NCBI GenBank assembly: GCA_021399445.1 | Contig: JAJTUQ010000003.1 | Location: 5,828,001 to 5,892,000, forward strand | Direction of reading: 5' to 3' | DNA length: 64,000 nucleotides | From: Xylogone sp. PMI_703 | Lineage: Eukaryota > Ascomycota > Leotiomycetes | Shown: positions 22,056-34,103 of the stretch, piece after piece | Numbering within the stretch: position 1 is the first letter of the stretch | How the letters are laid out: every line of letters starts with the position of its first letter | Program-made: the position numbers and the translations under genes | Notes under the pieces: model-generated | The model's database searches: none | What the model saw: the letters and a program-made list of their open reading frames with translations, nothing else | Told to the model about the DNA's origin: nothing

Positions 22056-23658
22056 ACTGGGAACGCATTTTCTTATCTCCGATACAAACTGCCGAGGTGA
22101 AGTGCACACCGCCCTGAGCTCCCTGACTGCCCAGCCGCACCTCGAAAAACACCCAGGGTGCAAGTAGCCGGCGCCCAAGAAGGAAGGTGCAGTGACAAGA
22201 ACCGGCGTCACACGACCGTTGGCGCCAGCCGGTCTGGGAATAGCGGCGGCGGTTTTTGCGGTCTTGGGACTCGTTTCCCGCCACTTTGTGGCTCCTCGGT
22301 GTTGTTGACCTGAGTTGAGTTGGATTTTCCTGTCCTGCTTTGGTGGGCTTGTTGGTTGAGGAGGAGAACTGGCAAGAGACGACGAAAGGATACCAGTATC
22401 TTTAATTATTACTGTTGTGGAATACTCTGCTTCTTGAGTCTGTATCGGTAACTGTCGGCCCTGAGCGAGAGCCTGAGGTTGTGGAGATGCAAGTCATGAT
22501 TCAAGTGCGTTGAAGCGTGGCTACTGTACGGTAAGCAAGAACATAGATACCTTGGGACTGGAAGTTGTGATCCGCCAATCAACGTTGCCAATTCGCTACT
22601 CTCCTTACCAACTCAAGGATAGTCAGGGAGCATTAACATGGATCGGTGAACCCGTCGCCACAGCTCATCAAAGTACCCTCAGGTACCACAAGAATTGTTG
22701 TTTATGGTAACTTTTGCGCTGGTCGTTGGTGTTGCTATGTTCTCAAGATATCAAGACATTCTATCTCATGCTCAAGCTCAATTCAATTGATGACCATTAG
22801 CCCCTTTTTCCTTACCGCAAGTCTCCCTATATTTTGCTGGAGACAATTGCCCCGTGATTTGTAAACTTGACAAGAGAAAAGATCTGAGGAAAAAAAAATC
22901 CCATCTCCCTGCTCTTCCCCGCACTGGACCCATCACCAACCTGGAATGATTGGCGCTCTCTCACCTTGGCCCTCTTTTCCATGGACTATCGCCAGCAGAA
23001 ACTTTCCCATGCGGCCTTTTTGACCCTTTCTGGATCTTGCTAGCTTGTCGGGCTCTCCCTAGACCTCCCATCTCTCGTGCTCTTTCACCTCTTTCTCTCT
23101 CGCTGCTCTGCTCCAGTTCCAGCGCTCCTTCAAAGGCCGTCAGATACCATTGCCCCAGGATCCTCTCTCCACGATCTGTGTGTGGCCTTGCAAGTGCTTG
23201 CCCCCCCCCGCATTCTGTGCCTCTCGAAAAACCTGGAGTAAAATCCCGGTCTGGCTGTTGTGCAGCGCTGGGTTGTGGTTGCTAGCTCTTCTGTTGGTTC
23301 TTCCTGACGGAATACACCAGGAACCAGCCCTTTCCCCGGTCCGTTCTGGCAGCTTCGACTGTAACCCCGTGCGCGTAGTGCTTCGAGCAGCTGACTACAA
23401 ATATCTCTCCTGGTCTCGGCCATTGAGATACTCCACACCTGTCTGCTCCCTATTCTCTCCGCGTTCGTAGAGGGTTGTAAGGTTGTAACGTGCTTTCCCG
23501 AGTGCTGTTGGGAGTCGGCCAGGTACTAGCTACTCGGCCTCGCGTATTGATTGAGGTACAGCGCGGAGGTACAGGGTACACATACTCCTCGTGTTTGCAA
23601 TTAGCTTCCTCCAACCACAGACTGCGCAGCCACACAGGACGACCAGAACTCTACAATC

Positions 23659-25678
23659 ATGTCGTCCAAGGAAGACGAGGTCATTGCCTCCCATCCCGTC
23701 AACAACCCACGCTCTCGAGACGACGACATTGCCGATGCCAAGACCAAGCTCGAATTTACCAACAATGCCAGAGCTGCTACCGACAAAGAGCACAGCATGA
23801 CCCTGTGGCAGGGCATCAAGCTCTACCCCAAGGCCGTCGGTTGGAGTATCCTAATCTCGACCTGTATTGCCATGGAAGGTTACGATGTCTGCCTGCTGAG
23901 CAACTTCTGTACGTATTATCAGGCGCGAGCATATCGCAGGGTTTAACTTAGTATGACTAACTACCAACTAGACGCCTTCAAACAGTTCAACAAGAAATAC
24001 GGAGAGTTACAGTCGGATGGCACCTATCAAATTTCCGCTCCCTGGCAGTCTGGTCTCAGCAATGGTGCCAATGTCGGAGAAATTATTGGCCTCTTCCTGA
24101 ACGGCATAGTCTCTGAACGTTTTGGTTACCGCTACACGGTTATGGCTTGTCTGACGCTAATCATTGCTTTCACGGCGGTCTTCTTTACGGCGCAGAATAT
24201 CGAGACCCTGCAAGTCGCCGAGATTCTGTGCGGTATCGTAAGTACATGTTTTTTTACCCACTGTCATTTCTTCAACCATGATGGTCAAAATTTATAACAC
24301 ATTGGAACCATTGCTAACTCAAATATTTGTTTAGCCATGGGGTGTCTTCCAAACTCGTGAGTCTCTTTCTAAAGCTAGAAGGTTTCGTTCCAGGGCATGA
24401 GCTAATGGATTATCTTAGTTACCATCACTTATGCCTCTGAAGTCTGCCCCGTGGCTTTGCGTGGGTATCTCACAACATACGTGAATTTCTGCTGGGGATT
24501 AGGTCAGGTGATTGGAATTGGAGTTATCAAGTCTCAGCTCGGAAGATCTGATCAATGGGCGTAAGTCATCTTTATTTGTGTACCTATTCGAACCTCGGAA
24601 ACATTCTTCAGGTTTAATATGGGGAACACAACCATTGGATGTCGAAGATCAAAACGACTAACTTGAAACCAGTTACCGAATTCCCTACGCTCTTCAGTGG
24701 ATGTGGCCAGTCCCTCTCATGATTGGCGTCTTTCTAGCACCTGAGTCTCCCTGGTGGCTAGTTCGGAAAGGCCGCATTGACGACGCAAAGAGAGCTCTCT
24801 TACGTCTCACCTCCCTCAACCGCGAAACTGAATTTGATGCCGACGAGACCATCGCTATGATGGTTTATACCACCTCGCTCGAAGATAAGATTACCGCAGG
24901 TGCTTCCTACTGGGATTGCTTCAAGGGCACGGACCTCCGCCGCACCGAAATTGTTTGCATGGTCTGGGCCATCCAGAATCTTAGTGGTAACTCTTTCTCT
25001 GGTTACTCCACTTATTTCCTCGAACAGGCTGGTCTTGAGGATTACAAGGCGTACGATTTTGCTCTCGGACAGTACTCGATCAACATGGCCGGTGTATTCG
25101 GTGCTTGGTTCCTGATGTCCCGGGGAATTGGGCGGCGAACGCTCTATCTCGGTGGTCTTTGCGGTCTCTGTACTATGCTTTTCATCCTTGGGTTCCTAGG
25201 TCTCGTGCCGGATTCTCATAGAAAGGAAGCTAGTCTTGCCACTGGAGCCATTATGTTGGTGTGGGCATTATTCTATCAGCTCTCCGTCGGCACAGTCTGC
25301 TACTCTCTCGTCGCCGAAATCTCCACCCGTCGTCTGCAGATTAAGACCGTTGTACTCGGACGTAACTTATACAACGTCGTCGCTATTGTGTGCTCCGTTC
25401 TCACTCCTTATATGATCAACCCTACTGCATGGAATTGGAGGAACTACGCTGGGTTCTTTTGGGGCGGCATCTGCTTCTTGTGTATCATATACACGTATTT
25501 CCGGGTGCCAGAGCCTGCTGGGAAGAGTTTTGCCGAACTGGATTTGTTGTTCGAGAAAGGTGTTAGTGCAAGGAAGTTTGCTTCTACCGACGTTGATGTC
25601 TTCAGTGAAGATGTCCAGGCGGGGGTTCTAGCGGATTATGGCGAGAAGATAGATGTTAAACATCATGAGAAGGTCTGA
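23659..25678 (+). CDS. MFS sugar transporter, alpha-glucoside (maltose) permease type, 5 exons
   Basis: Model: join(23659..23908, 23972..24237, 24335..24356, 24419..24560, 24673..25678), 561 aa. It is a 12-TM proton symporter of the plasma membrane. After a hydrophilic N-tail comes the family start of TM1 (GYDVCLLSNFYAFKQFNKKYG, split by intron 1). SERFGYRYT follows TM2, then LRGYLTTYVNFCWGLGQ, PESPWWLVRKGR before the central loop, GRRTLYLGG, and the C-terminal PAGKSFAELDLLFEKGVSARKF typical of alpha-glucoside permeases. Exon 3 is a 22 nt micro-exon (PWGVFQT) that restores the conserved TM4 start. Codons are GC-richer than the flanking DNA. Substrate inferred from the family: maltose-type glucosides. 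Confidence 0.92.
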
Positions 25679-26368
25679 ACGGAGTTATATAGAAGATAAA
25701 ACGTTTCTTCTTCCCATTTGACTCTTTCGGCGAAATAATTCTCTTACTTTCCGTCGGCACTGGGAATGAGATCTGATGATTAATTACTAAATGTTTGAAT
25801 GTAGCCGGTTTCCGAGCTTGTCTTCCAATGATAAACCCGTAATCCGCTTCAGGCGGTTCTTTGATAGCGACGGAGATTTGCCATGACTTTAAAATTATGG
25901 GCCCTTGTTTGCGCATCTGCGAGTGGATTTTTATTAGATGTGTGCTACACTATGGCACCCCTATCTTTTAGTTATACCTTGGCATTCAGTTGTTCGGTAT
26001 AATTGGGAGCTTGGAGTAGAATTACTATAATAAACCTAATGAAACTATAAGCATGAACTATATCTATTTCCATTCCAAAATAAACATGTGACCTGAATAT
26101 TTCGAGTTCGAAGTTTGAATGATATTATGGAAGCTGCGGTCCTTCGCCATAGATGGGGAAGCTTGTTCTCCGGATTCCGTGAAGGTGAATCTAACCCCCA
26201 TTTTTCCTGTACCCCCATCTTTACGATAATGAGGAAACTTTACCTACTTCAAAAGACCACAAATAGCTTTCCGATTTGTCTCTAATCTTTTCAACCACCA
26301 ATATTCGCTCGTTATCGTCATTTCATTCCCAGTGAAAGCTACTATTTATTCGTAGAAATTGTATCAAC
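25679..26368. other. Intergenic region upstream of the amidase
   Basis: This is AT-rich, with no coding frame of recognisable family. It presumably contains the permease 3' UTR and amidase promoter. Confidence 0.6.
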
Positions 26369-27996
26369 ATGACCGAGCCGTATCGCATAACCGCAAGCGA
26401 AGCCTCGAAATTGATCAGGGATGGGAAACTGAGCGTAGAAGACTATGCCAAATCACTTCTCAGCCGTATAAAGGAGCGTGATCATGTGGTTAAAGCATGG
26501 GCTTACTTGAATCCGGACCTAGTACTCGCCGAGGCAAGGAAGTTGGACCAGATCCCTCCAGCCAATAGAGGACCATTGCATGGAATACCTGTTGGAATCA
26601 AGGACGTGTTTTTGACGAAAGGTATCCTAATAAGTAGTGACTTAGACAAGCTCTTGCTACCTACTAATTTAACCGGGAATAGACATGCCAACGGAATGTA
26701 ACTCGGCGATATATAAAGGTGCATCGCCATCAGGAGTCGATGCCTCGGCCATCATTACTCTCCGAGCAGCTGGAGCTCTCATTTTTGGCAAGACGACTAC
26801 CACAGAATTCGCCGCTGTCACGGATGGAGGTCCATGTACCAACCCACATGACTCAAATCGGACTCCTGGTGGCTCCTCGTCAGGCTCGGCCGCTGCTGTT
26901 GGCGATTTCCAGCTTCCTGTTGCGCTGGGTACCCAGACTGGAGGAAGCACTGTTCGGCCAGGCTCATTCAACGGTGTATATGCGTTCAAGGTATGTGTTA
27001 CTCATCATGTTTAACCAGCTTGGAATCCCTCTACAATGCGGCTAATATGTACTACTACTCCGCTCTTTAGCCAACCTGGGGTGCCATTTCTCGTGAAGGT
27101 TTTGCACAATATTCCATAACCTGTGATACTATTGGGTTTTTTGGACGATGTGTTGAGGATTTGGAGCTCTTTGCCAATGTCTATCAGCTACAGGATGACG
27201 CAGCTGTACCTCCTCGGCCATTTTCCGTCAAGGGAGCCAGAATTGCATTCTGCAAGACGCCGATATGGCATAAAGCTGGACCCGGGACTAGAGCAGCATT
27301 CTTAAAGGCGCAAGAGTTACTCAAAAGTGCAGGAGCAAATGTAGAAGAACTGGAGTTACCAGATGATTTCTCCAAGATATCGGGTTGGCATACTAGTGTG
27401 CTTGCTGGAGAGGGACGAGCCTCATTCTTGGGCAGTAAGTTTTGATTAAAATTTTCTCTCAGTAATGCATGGATTCTATAATGACGGTACTGATTTAAAC
27501 TTGCAGATTACCTCCTTGCTAAGGATAAGTTGAATGGGTTTCTACACGGCCATGCTGAAAACAGGACAAAGTTGACCCGGAAGGCACAACTTGAGGCCTA
27601 CGACGGCTGTGCGCGGCTGCGTCCAGTATGGGACAGTATTGCAAGTCAATACGACGCCGTTATTGTCCCAAGTGTTGTTGATGAGGCACCTGTGGGAATT
27701 GGAAATACTGGAGATGCAGTAAGTAATTTTAAGCTTGGCCATGATTTTATACGTCGTTGAGTGGTAGCATCATATCTGCAATTTTTGTACTGACGGAAGT
27801 GTAGTCATTCTGCTCTATATGGACGATTCTTCACGCCCCAGTCATTAATATACCAGGATTCGCGGGTGAGAATGATTTACCAATCGGTTTAACTGTTGTG
27901 GGGGCTCGGTATAATGACTTGCATGTCTTGCATGCGGGAAAAGGTATTGGGGAGGTTTTTGAAGCTCAGGGAGGCTTCCGTCATAAACTTTTCTAG
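26369..27996 (+). CDS. Amidase (amidase-signature family), 5 exons
   Basis: Model: join(26369..26621, 26683..26990, 27071..27434, 27507..27718, 27805..27996), 442 aa. It hydrolyses a carboxylic amide to acid and ammonia. The Ser-cisSer-Lys triad is visible: Lys78 in HGIPVGIKDVF, Ser150 in TPGGSSSGSAAAVG and nucleophile Ser173 in GTQTGGSTVRP; the residue usually Asp in that last motif is Gln169. The C-terminal half carries NIPGFAGENDLPIGLTVVGAR, the family ending. It is slightly shorter than bacterial GatA-type enzymes, as in many fungal amidases. There is no signal peptide, so probably cytosolic. All four introns keep frame. The gene is convergent with the P450. Substrate unknown. Confidence 0.92.
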
Positions 27997-28365
27997 ATTT
28001 TGAATATTTGAGGCAACCATATGTGAGAATCAGGTCTATTCTTGGGAAATGAAGTTCATTATAATACTGTATCAAATATTGCAGCCTTCAAAGAATGCCT
28101 AGTAATAGTCCCTTCATCTTTTTATGTGTTCTGAAGACATTTGACCTCTTGGATACATGCCCGTGCATTGATGCTTTGTTAAAGATATATCAATCATGGC
28201 TCACAGTACATGAGGTACTATGTATATACAAGCATGAATAAAGTGTCAATTACTTAGACCTATTATGGGTTCTCGAAGGAAACTATGAATCAAAGAAAAC
28301 TCTTGAAAGTCATTTTCTGCATCCGCCAACAGCAAGTTTAACAATAATATGGGACTCTAGAGTTT
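27997..28365. other. Short convergent spacer
   Basis: This lies between the amidase and P450 stop codons and is AT-rich; nothing was found. Confidence 0.6.
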
Positions 28366-29961
28366 TCATTTGAACCTTGCACTTCTGATTGACTTGATAG
28401 TTGTGTTAAGACCGCTCTGAATGACGAAAAATGTTGCATTTCCTTCTAACTCCTGCGATGGATCCTTAAGTGCAATGTCGTATTCTCGCAGCAAACGTGG
28501 AAGCAGCTTATTCATCTCAAGAAGAGCAAGATTGCGTCCAATGCAGACATGGCTGCCGCCGCCAAATTGAAACATATATCGCTCCATATGTTTGGCTGCA
28601 TCAATATCCTGCAGCCATCTTTCAGGTCTGAACTCGTCTGCATCCTCACCAAATATTTGAGTATCACGGTGTGTTACCCATGCATTCACTGCTACCGAGA
28701 CACCAGCAGGTAGCGCAACTCCTTGGATTTCTGCACCTTCAGGGGGTACTCTGCGGCTTATGTTAAGTCCAACGGCAGGACGTAGACGCATGGCTTCCTT
28801 GAGGCAACCTTGGAAATATGGGAGTTGCTGTGCTTCTGACCATTGGACATTATGAGATATGATGCCTGCTTTAGAGGCTGAACGGATCTCTTCTACTAGA
28901 GTAGTGAGGACACGTTGGTCTCGAAGGATATACCAGAAAAACGACTGCATGGTTGATGCTGTTGAGTCCGAACCTGCAAAACTATAAATTCATATTAGTC
29001 AACTTGGAGGATACAGCCACGGAGATGGCAAAACGAGAGGTAATTCTTACATAGCTCCATGAGCTACCGCAAAAAGGTCACCCGCTGCAAATTTTTCAGA
29101 ATCCTTGAGATGAGCCTCAATTAAACTTTGCAGTAAGTCTCTGCGGTCGGTTACCCCTGTTTTCCCAAATGGAGTCCGTTCAGCAATCGCTTTGAGAGTT
29201 ATCCGAGTGATAAGAGCATTCCCGGTTCTCAGAACGGGAACATATTTCCATAGAGGATTTCGTCGCAAAAGAAGATCAAATTCAGGAACCTGACCAACAA
29301 TACCATTGTACCGTTGTGACTGGTTAATAGCGTGGATTGCACCTTCAACATCTGTGCCAGACTGTAAAAAGCCAAAGGGTCGTGAGAAAGCGATCTCTCC
29401 TAGAACATCGAAGGAGAAGTAGTGCAACCAGTCTCCCAGATTTACTTGACCTGATCCATCTGCGTGCTGATTCAACTTGCTTAGGAGACTATCGATTGTC
29501 TTGTCGATGTACAGGGCAAGTTGCTGCATACTTGCCATACTGTACTGCACAGCAACTGCGCGTTTCTTTTGAGCATGAACGGCCTCGCGAGTTTCTGTAA
29601 ATATATCCGGATTCTCGGGAGGAGGGAACACACCGTAGAATGGCGTCTTGTGAAACCCTTTGCCAGCGCTGAGCAGCTGTCGGGCAGCCTCAGGCGACGA
29701 AAAAGACAGTTCATCAGGTGCAATTCGAACAACAGGTCCATAGCGTTGATGAAGCGCTATCATGTGTAGATGATACTTGCCTGAAGCAACGTATACGGCT
29801 CGATAAATTCGGGAGCCAGAGGCAAGAAATGGTCCTGGGTATTCTCGGAGAGCGGAGAGATAACGACGACTGAGGAAGCGCAAAAACAGGAAAAGTGCGA
29901 TAGCTAAGGGCAGGAGCATCGGGTGTAAGACGCTGTCATGACTGAAATTGATGACACCCAT
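28366..29961 (-). CDS. Cytochrome P450 monooxygenase, 2 exons
   Basis: Model: complement(28366..28981, 29051..29961), 508 aa. An N-terminal anchor helix (LLPLAIALFLFLRFL, ~16-30) places it on the ER membrane. The PGPF hinge follows, then YGPVVRIAPDELSFSSPEA as in pisatin-demethylase-like fungal P450s. The I-helix motif AGSDSTAS (306-313) is rebuilt across the intron by using the first AG (TATAG). The ExxR motif is Glu366-Arg369 (KEAMRLRP), followed by DEFRPERW and the heme loop FGGGSHVCIGRNL with Cys450. All parts needed for activity are present. Substrate unknown. The divergent Zn2Cys6 gene at 31097 may be its regulator. Confidence 0.92.
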
Positions 29962-31096
29962 TGTGTCACTGGGAAGGGTAGATATATTAGACGTTTATGA
30001 ATCTTCTTTCCTGATCTTGAGCAGCTTCTGTCAGAGGGAGAATTAAGAATGGACTAGTAAGAGAAAGAGACAAGATGAAGAAAGGGGTGTCAAACAACAT
30101 GAAAGTCATATATATAAAGTTCGTCTCAGATAATGGAGGCTATATTAGCCAATCTACGGTTTCTAAGGAGTGAAAGCAAGATGGGGAAACAAAAACCAGG
30201 ATCATTACAACAATAATGTGTATGAGCACTTTACAAGACATGACTGAATTTTGCAGATCCACACGAAGTACAAAGTCCGAAGTAATTAAGTTCCATCTCG
30301 TTAAATTTAGCTACTGGTGGACAATCTTCGGTCGTATTTGCTTGTCGGTCATTCCCTCTCTCTTTGGCTTAAAGAGCCGTAACTAGTGATTAATTAACTC
30401 TAGGGCATTTAGAGGCATCGACTATCCATTACGTTCAACAGAGTTCCACGCTATGAGGAATCTCATAATAGGATCACCATTACGGTATGAACTACAAGGG
30501 CCTGACATATCTCAAAAATATGAGAACAAAATCTATTAGAACGTAGAAGATATGAATTGGATAAGATCAACAGCAATCCAATGACGGATATCAGGAACAG
30601 TTTTTGGCCCCGGGGGGGGGGGGGGGGGGGGGGGGGGTGGGGTCATAGAACTCGCCGGGAAGAACACTCGGCACGCAGCTATAAAAACGTCATCTCTACT
30701 GGTATCCATTGCGGGGCCCCGGGTTCAGGCTCGTTCTTTTGATTATCATACATCGCGAGGAAACGTATATCATTAGTCAGCTTGAGGAATAGATCCGTAG
30801 CTCGTGCCTGTGTCTAGCCGGCGGTGTTATTTCGCGTAATTTTCTGATAGGTACGGCGCTGTGGTTTGTCTTGCGGACTTGAAACTACCAACCGTGCTTT
30901 GCCTAAAGCCGACACCCTGCAATGTGGAGAGAGATTCATAGCTCTGCCCGCTTAGATTGGTTTCTCTACTGCCAATCATGCCTATGCAGTAATGACTTAG
31001 CAACTGCTGACCGTGCAGGCTCTTAAGAGTCCTGCTCTAGTGGATTGTTTTTCCACAGATACATTCTGAAAGGCAACGAAGGAAAGCTTGAAGGTA
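29962..31096. promoter_or_regulatory. Divergent promoter between the P450 and a Zn2Cys6 regulator
   Basis: These 1.1 kb hold no gene. A TATATATA stretch at ~30108-30116 lies 150 bp upstream of the P450 ATG. At 30612-30637 there is an uninterrupted run of 26 G, then T and GGGG. The 61-codon frame reading through the G-run (Gly repeats) is an artefact. Confidence 0.5.
30612..30641. repeat. Poly-G tract (26 G, then TGGGG)
   Basis: A single-base run of 26 G on the + strand, preceded by CCCC, in otherwise AT-rich promoter DNA. Such a run could form G-quadruplexes and is length-unstable; the exact length in an assembly is unreliable. Confidence 0.85.
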
Positions 31097-33866
31097 ATGA
31101 CAACAGAAATCTCCTTCTCTTTCACTCTTCTCTATTGTGTTGGGCACGGAAGTATGTTTGGCAACATTCAGTCACAAACAGATGTATCTCGACAAACGCC
31201 CAGCGGGCGACTACGAGACCCGATGTCCAAGATATCATGCAGTAGCTGCAGAAAGAGAAAAGTACGTTGTACCAAAGAGCGACCCGCTTGCCTGGTTTGT
31301 GTATCTACGTCTCAGACCTGCTCATATCCAACGCTGCTACGGAAACGCGGACCTAAGATCGGAAGCCGTCACTCCAAGCTACGCAATAAAGGGGATCTCC
31401 AACGCAGCCACAGAAATGACCCGAATAAAGATGCTGGAAGACGCTCCTGGAGTAATAATGTTCATTTGTCTGACGATGTAATGCCTGAGCCTGAGAATGT
31501 AGTTTCCGCAGCGGCGTCGTTGCCGTCTTCGCGGGCGAAGGACGACATCTTAGCTCTCTCATATATCCTTCATCCTACTCTTGAGAATTTATTTCCTGAG
31601 TGCCAACAGCAGCAGGCCTCTGAGAAGACTCCAGCAGAAGTTATGATGGGGAGTATTTTTGATTCGACATGTTGGCATCTCGGATTAACACCCGAGCTTC
31701 TTCTCCGCTTGTAAGTAAGCTCGAGGGATTTGAATTGCAACAACTTATATATTAATAGCATTGATTGGATAGGATTTCTGAATATTTCAAGAGTTTTACA
31801 TCCTTTCGGCTATTTCGCAAGTCTGATTTCTACGTCACAATGCAGAAGATGGAGTCAGAGACACAGCGCACAGCGCTCTTAGCGGCCATGCTCGCTTTTG
31901 CTGTACGAACTTTGGACATGGAGACAGCCGCAGAGCTTAATGCTGCCAATACATGTTCGCTAGAAGATAACAGCGGTTCATATTTTATCAACCAGGCGAT
32001 CAGCGCTCTGGATGAGGCCATTCAAGAGTGTGGCGATAGTCCAGTGCCATTGTCACTCCTGCAGGCACTGATCCTGGTTACTCATTGGCTGCTGATTCGC
32101 AACGCGCGGGGAAGATCGTGTAGATACTTAGGGACATGCGTTAGTATTGCGTATGAATTGAATCTCCACTTGGTGGATGCCGAAGATGAAGTGAGCGAGC
32201 CCGATAGTAGTTCCTGGTGCGCGGATGAGGAGAGGAGAAGAGCTTGGTGGGCTGTATGGGAGATGGATGTATTCGCGAGCATCGTCCGACGATGCCCGAC
32301 GATTATTGACTGGTCCCAGATGAAGACATGTTTACCAGCGCAAGATGACCGGTGGTTTCAAGGACAGCCTCAGCGAAGTTGTCTTTTTTATCCGTCTGTC
32401 GCCGACCGCATTTCGGCGCTGAAGCTATCAGGCAATGAATCACCAGTATCATGGTATATTGTAATAAACTCACTGGTGAAAGAAGCTCAAGATATCTCGA
32501 GTCCTCCAAGGCTTCCACGCAGAGCTATCTCTACTGAAGGCTGGAAATTTTCTCTACCTGGCGGATCTCAAGACAAGGACGGTTATCGTTTACTAGACAG
32601 AACTAGCCACGCAGAGGCATCCCAGAAGCTCTCGATGATAACTAATGCATTGAAGTGTTTCACGATGGGCCTACCAAGACCATTGAGATATCATGGTCAG
32701 AGACTTAGTTTCGATGGGTCTCTATCAGATCCGACTGAAGGGATGAACTTGAGGCATTTCCACAGTGCATTATACAGTATTCATATGATGACACAACTTG
32801 CCCGGTTTATGATCTGTAAGTATTACATCTTTCATGGCAATAACCATACAGATCCTCTCGTCATTGAGCGGAAGCATCTTTTACGCATGTTGGATCCTGA
32901 AAACGACAATACAGATCAGTATTTTCAGGCTGCCAGAAATGTAACGGTCCTAATCCAGCGAAGCAGTGAGGATCACCTTCGATTTGTCAATCCTTGCTTT
33001 GCAAATACACTGTGGTTAGCTGCAGCGGTGCAATTGCTTCGTCGTGAGGCTACCGTAGCCGATAGTATGGCTAGGGATCAAATAAATTCCGACTTCCAGT
33101 TGTTACGTTTCTCATGTGATCAGTTTGTCGAATATTGGGGAATCTCGAATGTCCTGGATGCAAATCTTGCTACGCTTGAACGGCGGCTATTGTCTTTCCG
33201 ACGGCCTTGTCATCCGCCGCGTCGAGAAGATACAATAGTCCAGCCAGTCAACCGTGATAAACACCTTGTCCCCAATGAAGGAACAGCCGGTCAAACTACC
33301 AATAATGGTAAGATAGAAGACAAGTTATTAGCATCATACCTAATTTTTCTTTCTTTTTCTTAGAAAATTCATCACTTTATCTTTGGGTCACTATTTCAGA
33401 CAGCTTCTAATTGTTTCTGACAGGGGCTGTTCCACCATGGATTTTAAGGCCTCAATATGTAGCTACCAACACCTTAGAAGAAGGAGGTTATCCTTTCACA
33501 CAAGTATCCATGCCGAACACCGCGAGACCTATGAAGGCCAACCAGCACGAACAATCTCCACTGGAGTCGTCAGCAACATACCTGCGACCATTACCCAACG
33601 AACGGAGCCTTGATGCTACTTACAATGAGACTGATGCTACTGACGGGATACCATCATGCGAATTAACTCTCCTTGTACCCTCTTCATCACTGCAACAAGG
33701 CAAGAATTGTGCTTCCACCGACTCTCCCATTTGGACGGTGCAAGCGGATAAAGGTGCTCTGTTAAACACCGGCCATGCATCTGAGACTGATCTTAATCTC
33801 CAATTCAATGGGCATGAATATTCTCTGGAAAATTTTGACAATCTCCTTTGGCAACTGTATGGCTGA
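31097..33866 (+). CDS. Zn2Cys6 fungal transcription factor, 3 exons
   Basis: Model: join(31097..31710, 31773..33307, 33424..33866), 863 aa from the first ATG; ATGs at 31154 and 31223 would also keep the DNA-binding domain. The binuclear zinc cluster is complete: Cys48, 51, 58, 65, 68 and 75 (CSSCRKRKVRC ... CLVC ... C). The middle part has the fungal-specific regulator layout, with a helical ligand-response domain (SLLQALILVTHWLL, RRRAWWAVWEMDVFASIVRRCPTIID). The last exon is Ser/Thr/Pro/Gln-rich and ends acidic, as in an activation region. Intron 1 ends at GGATAG, giving RLISEYFKSF; intron 2 is 116 bp ending CTGACAG. It acts in the nucleus, probably on the neighbouring P450 or amidase (inference). 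Confidence 0.88.
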
Positions 33867-34103
33867 CCCTGAATCGTCACTTCCGCGAAGCGACCTGCAG
33901 TAGATGATGGTAATCGGGAGGTTCCGAGTCGGAAGGGTGTAACAGTTACTGGACGTTTTTAAATGCTACTAAATTGAAACGACTGGCCTAGTGAACTTTC
34001 TAGATCAAGAGGGGTTGAGTAGCGGGTATAAGTCCTTAGTCTCTGAGTTCATATTCGCAGGAGGCTCTTAGTGAATGAGCGACATCAACGTAATAACGTC
34101 AAA

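Larger units (their letters stand above)
20488..23658. other. Long intergenic/promoter region upstream of the sugar permease
   Basis: The first part is AT-rich, with a 17 bp tandem repeat at 21002-21035 and an E-box cluster at 21994-22055. From ~22050 to 23650 the composition becomes GC- and CT-rich with C-runs, as in a long promoter and 5' leader. Several open frames there on both strands show no family and no consistent coding pattern. Near 23540-23576 short matches to the MITE ends recur (CTCGCGTATT, CGGAGGTACAG). Confidence 0.5.

Noticed and set aside
22045..23951. Several 60-150 codon frames on both strands upstream of the permease
   Set aside because: GC/CT-rich promoter and leader DNA; frames are Arg/Ser/Pro/Cys-rich without family motifs and overlap one another.
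30557..30742. Frame with a poly-Gly stretch
   Set aside because: Created by the G26 homopolymer.
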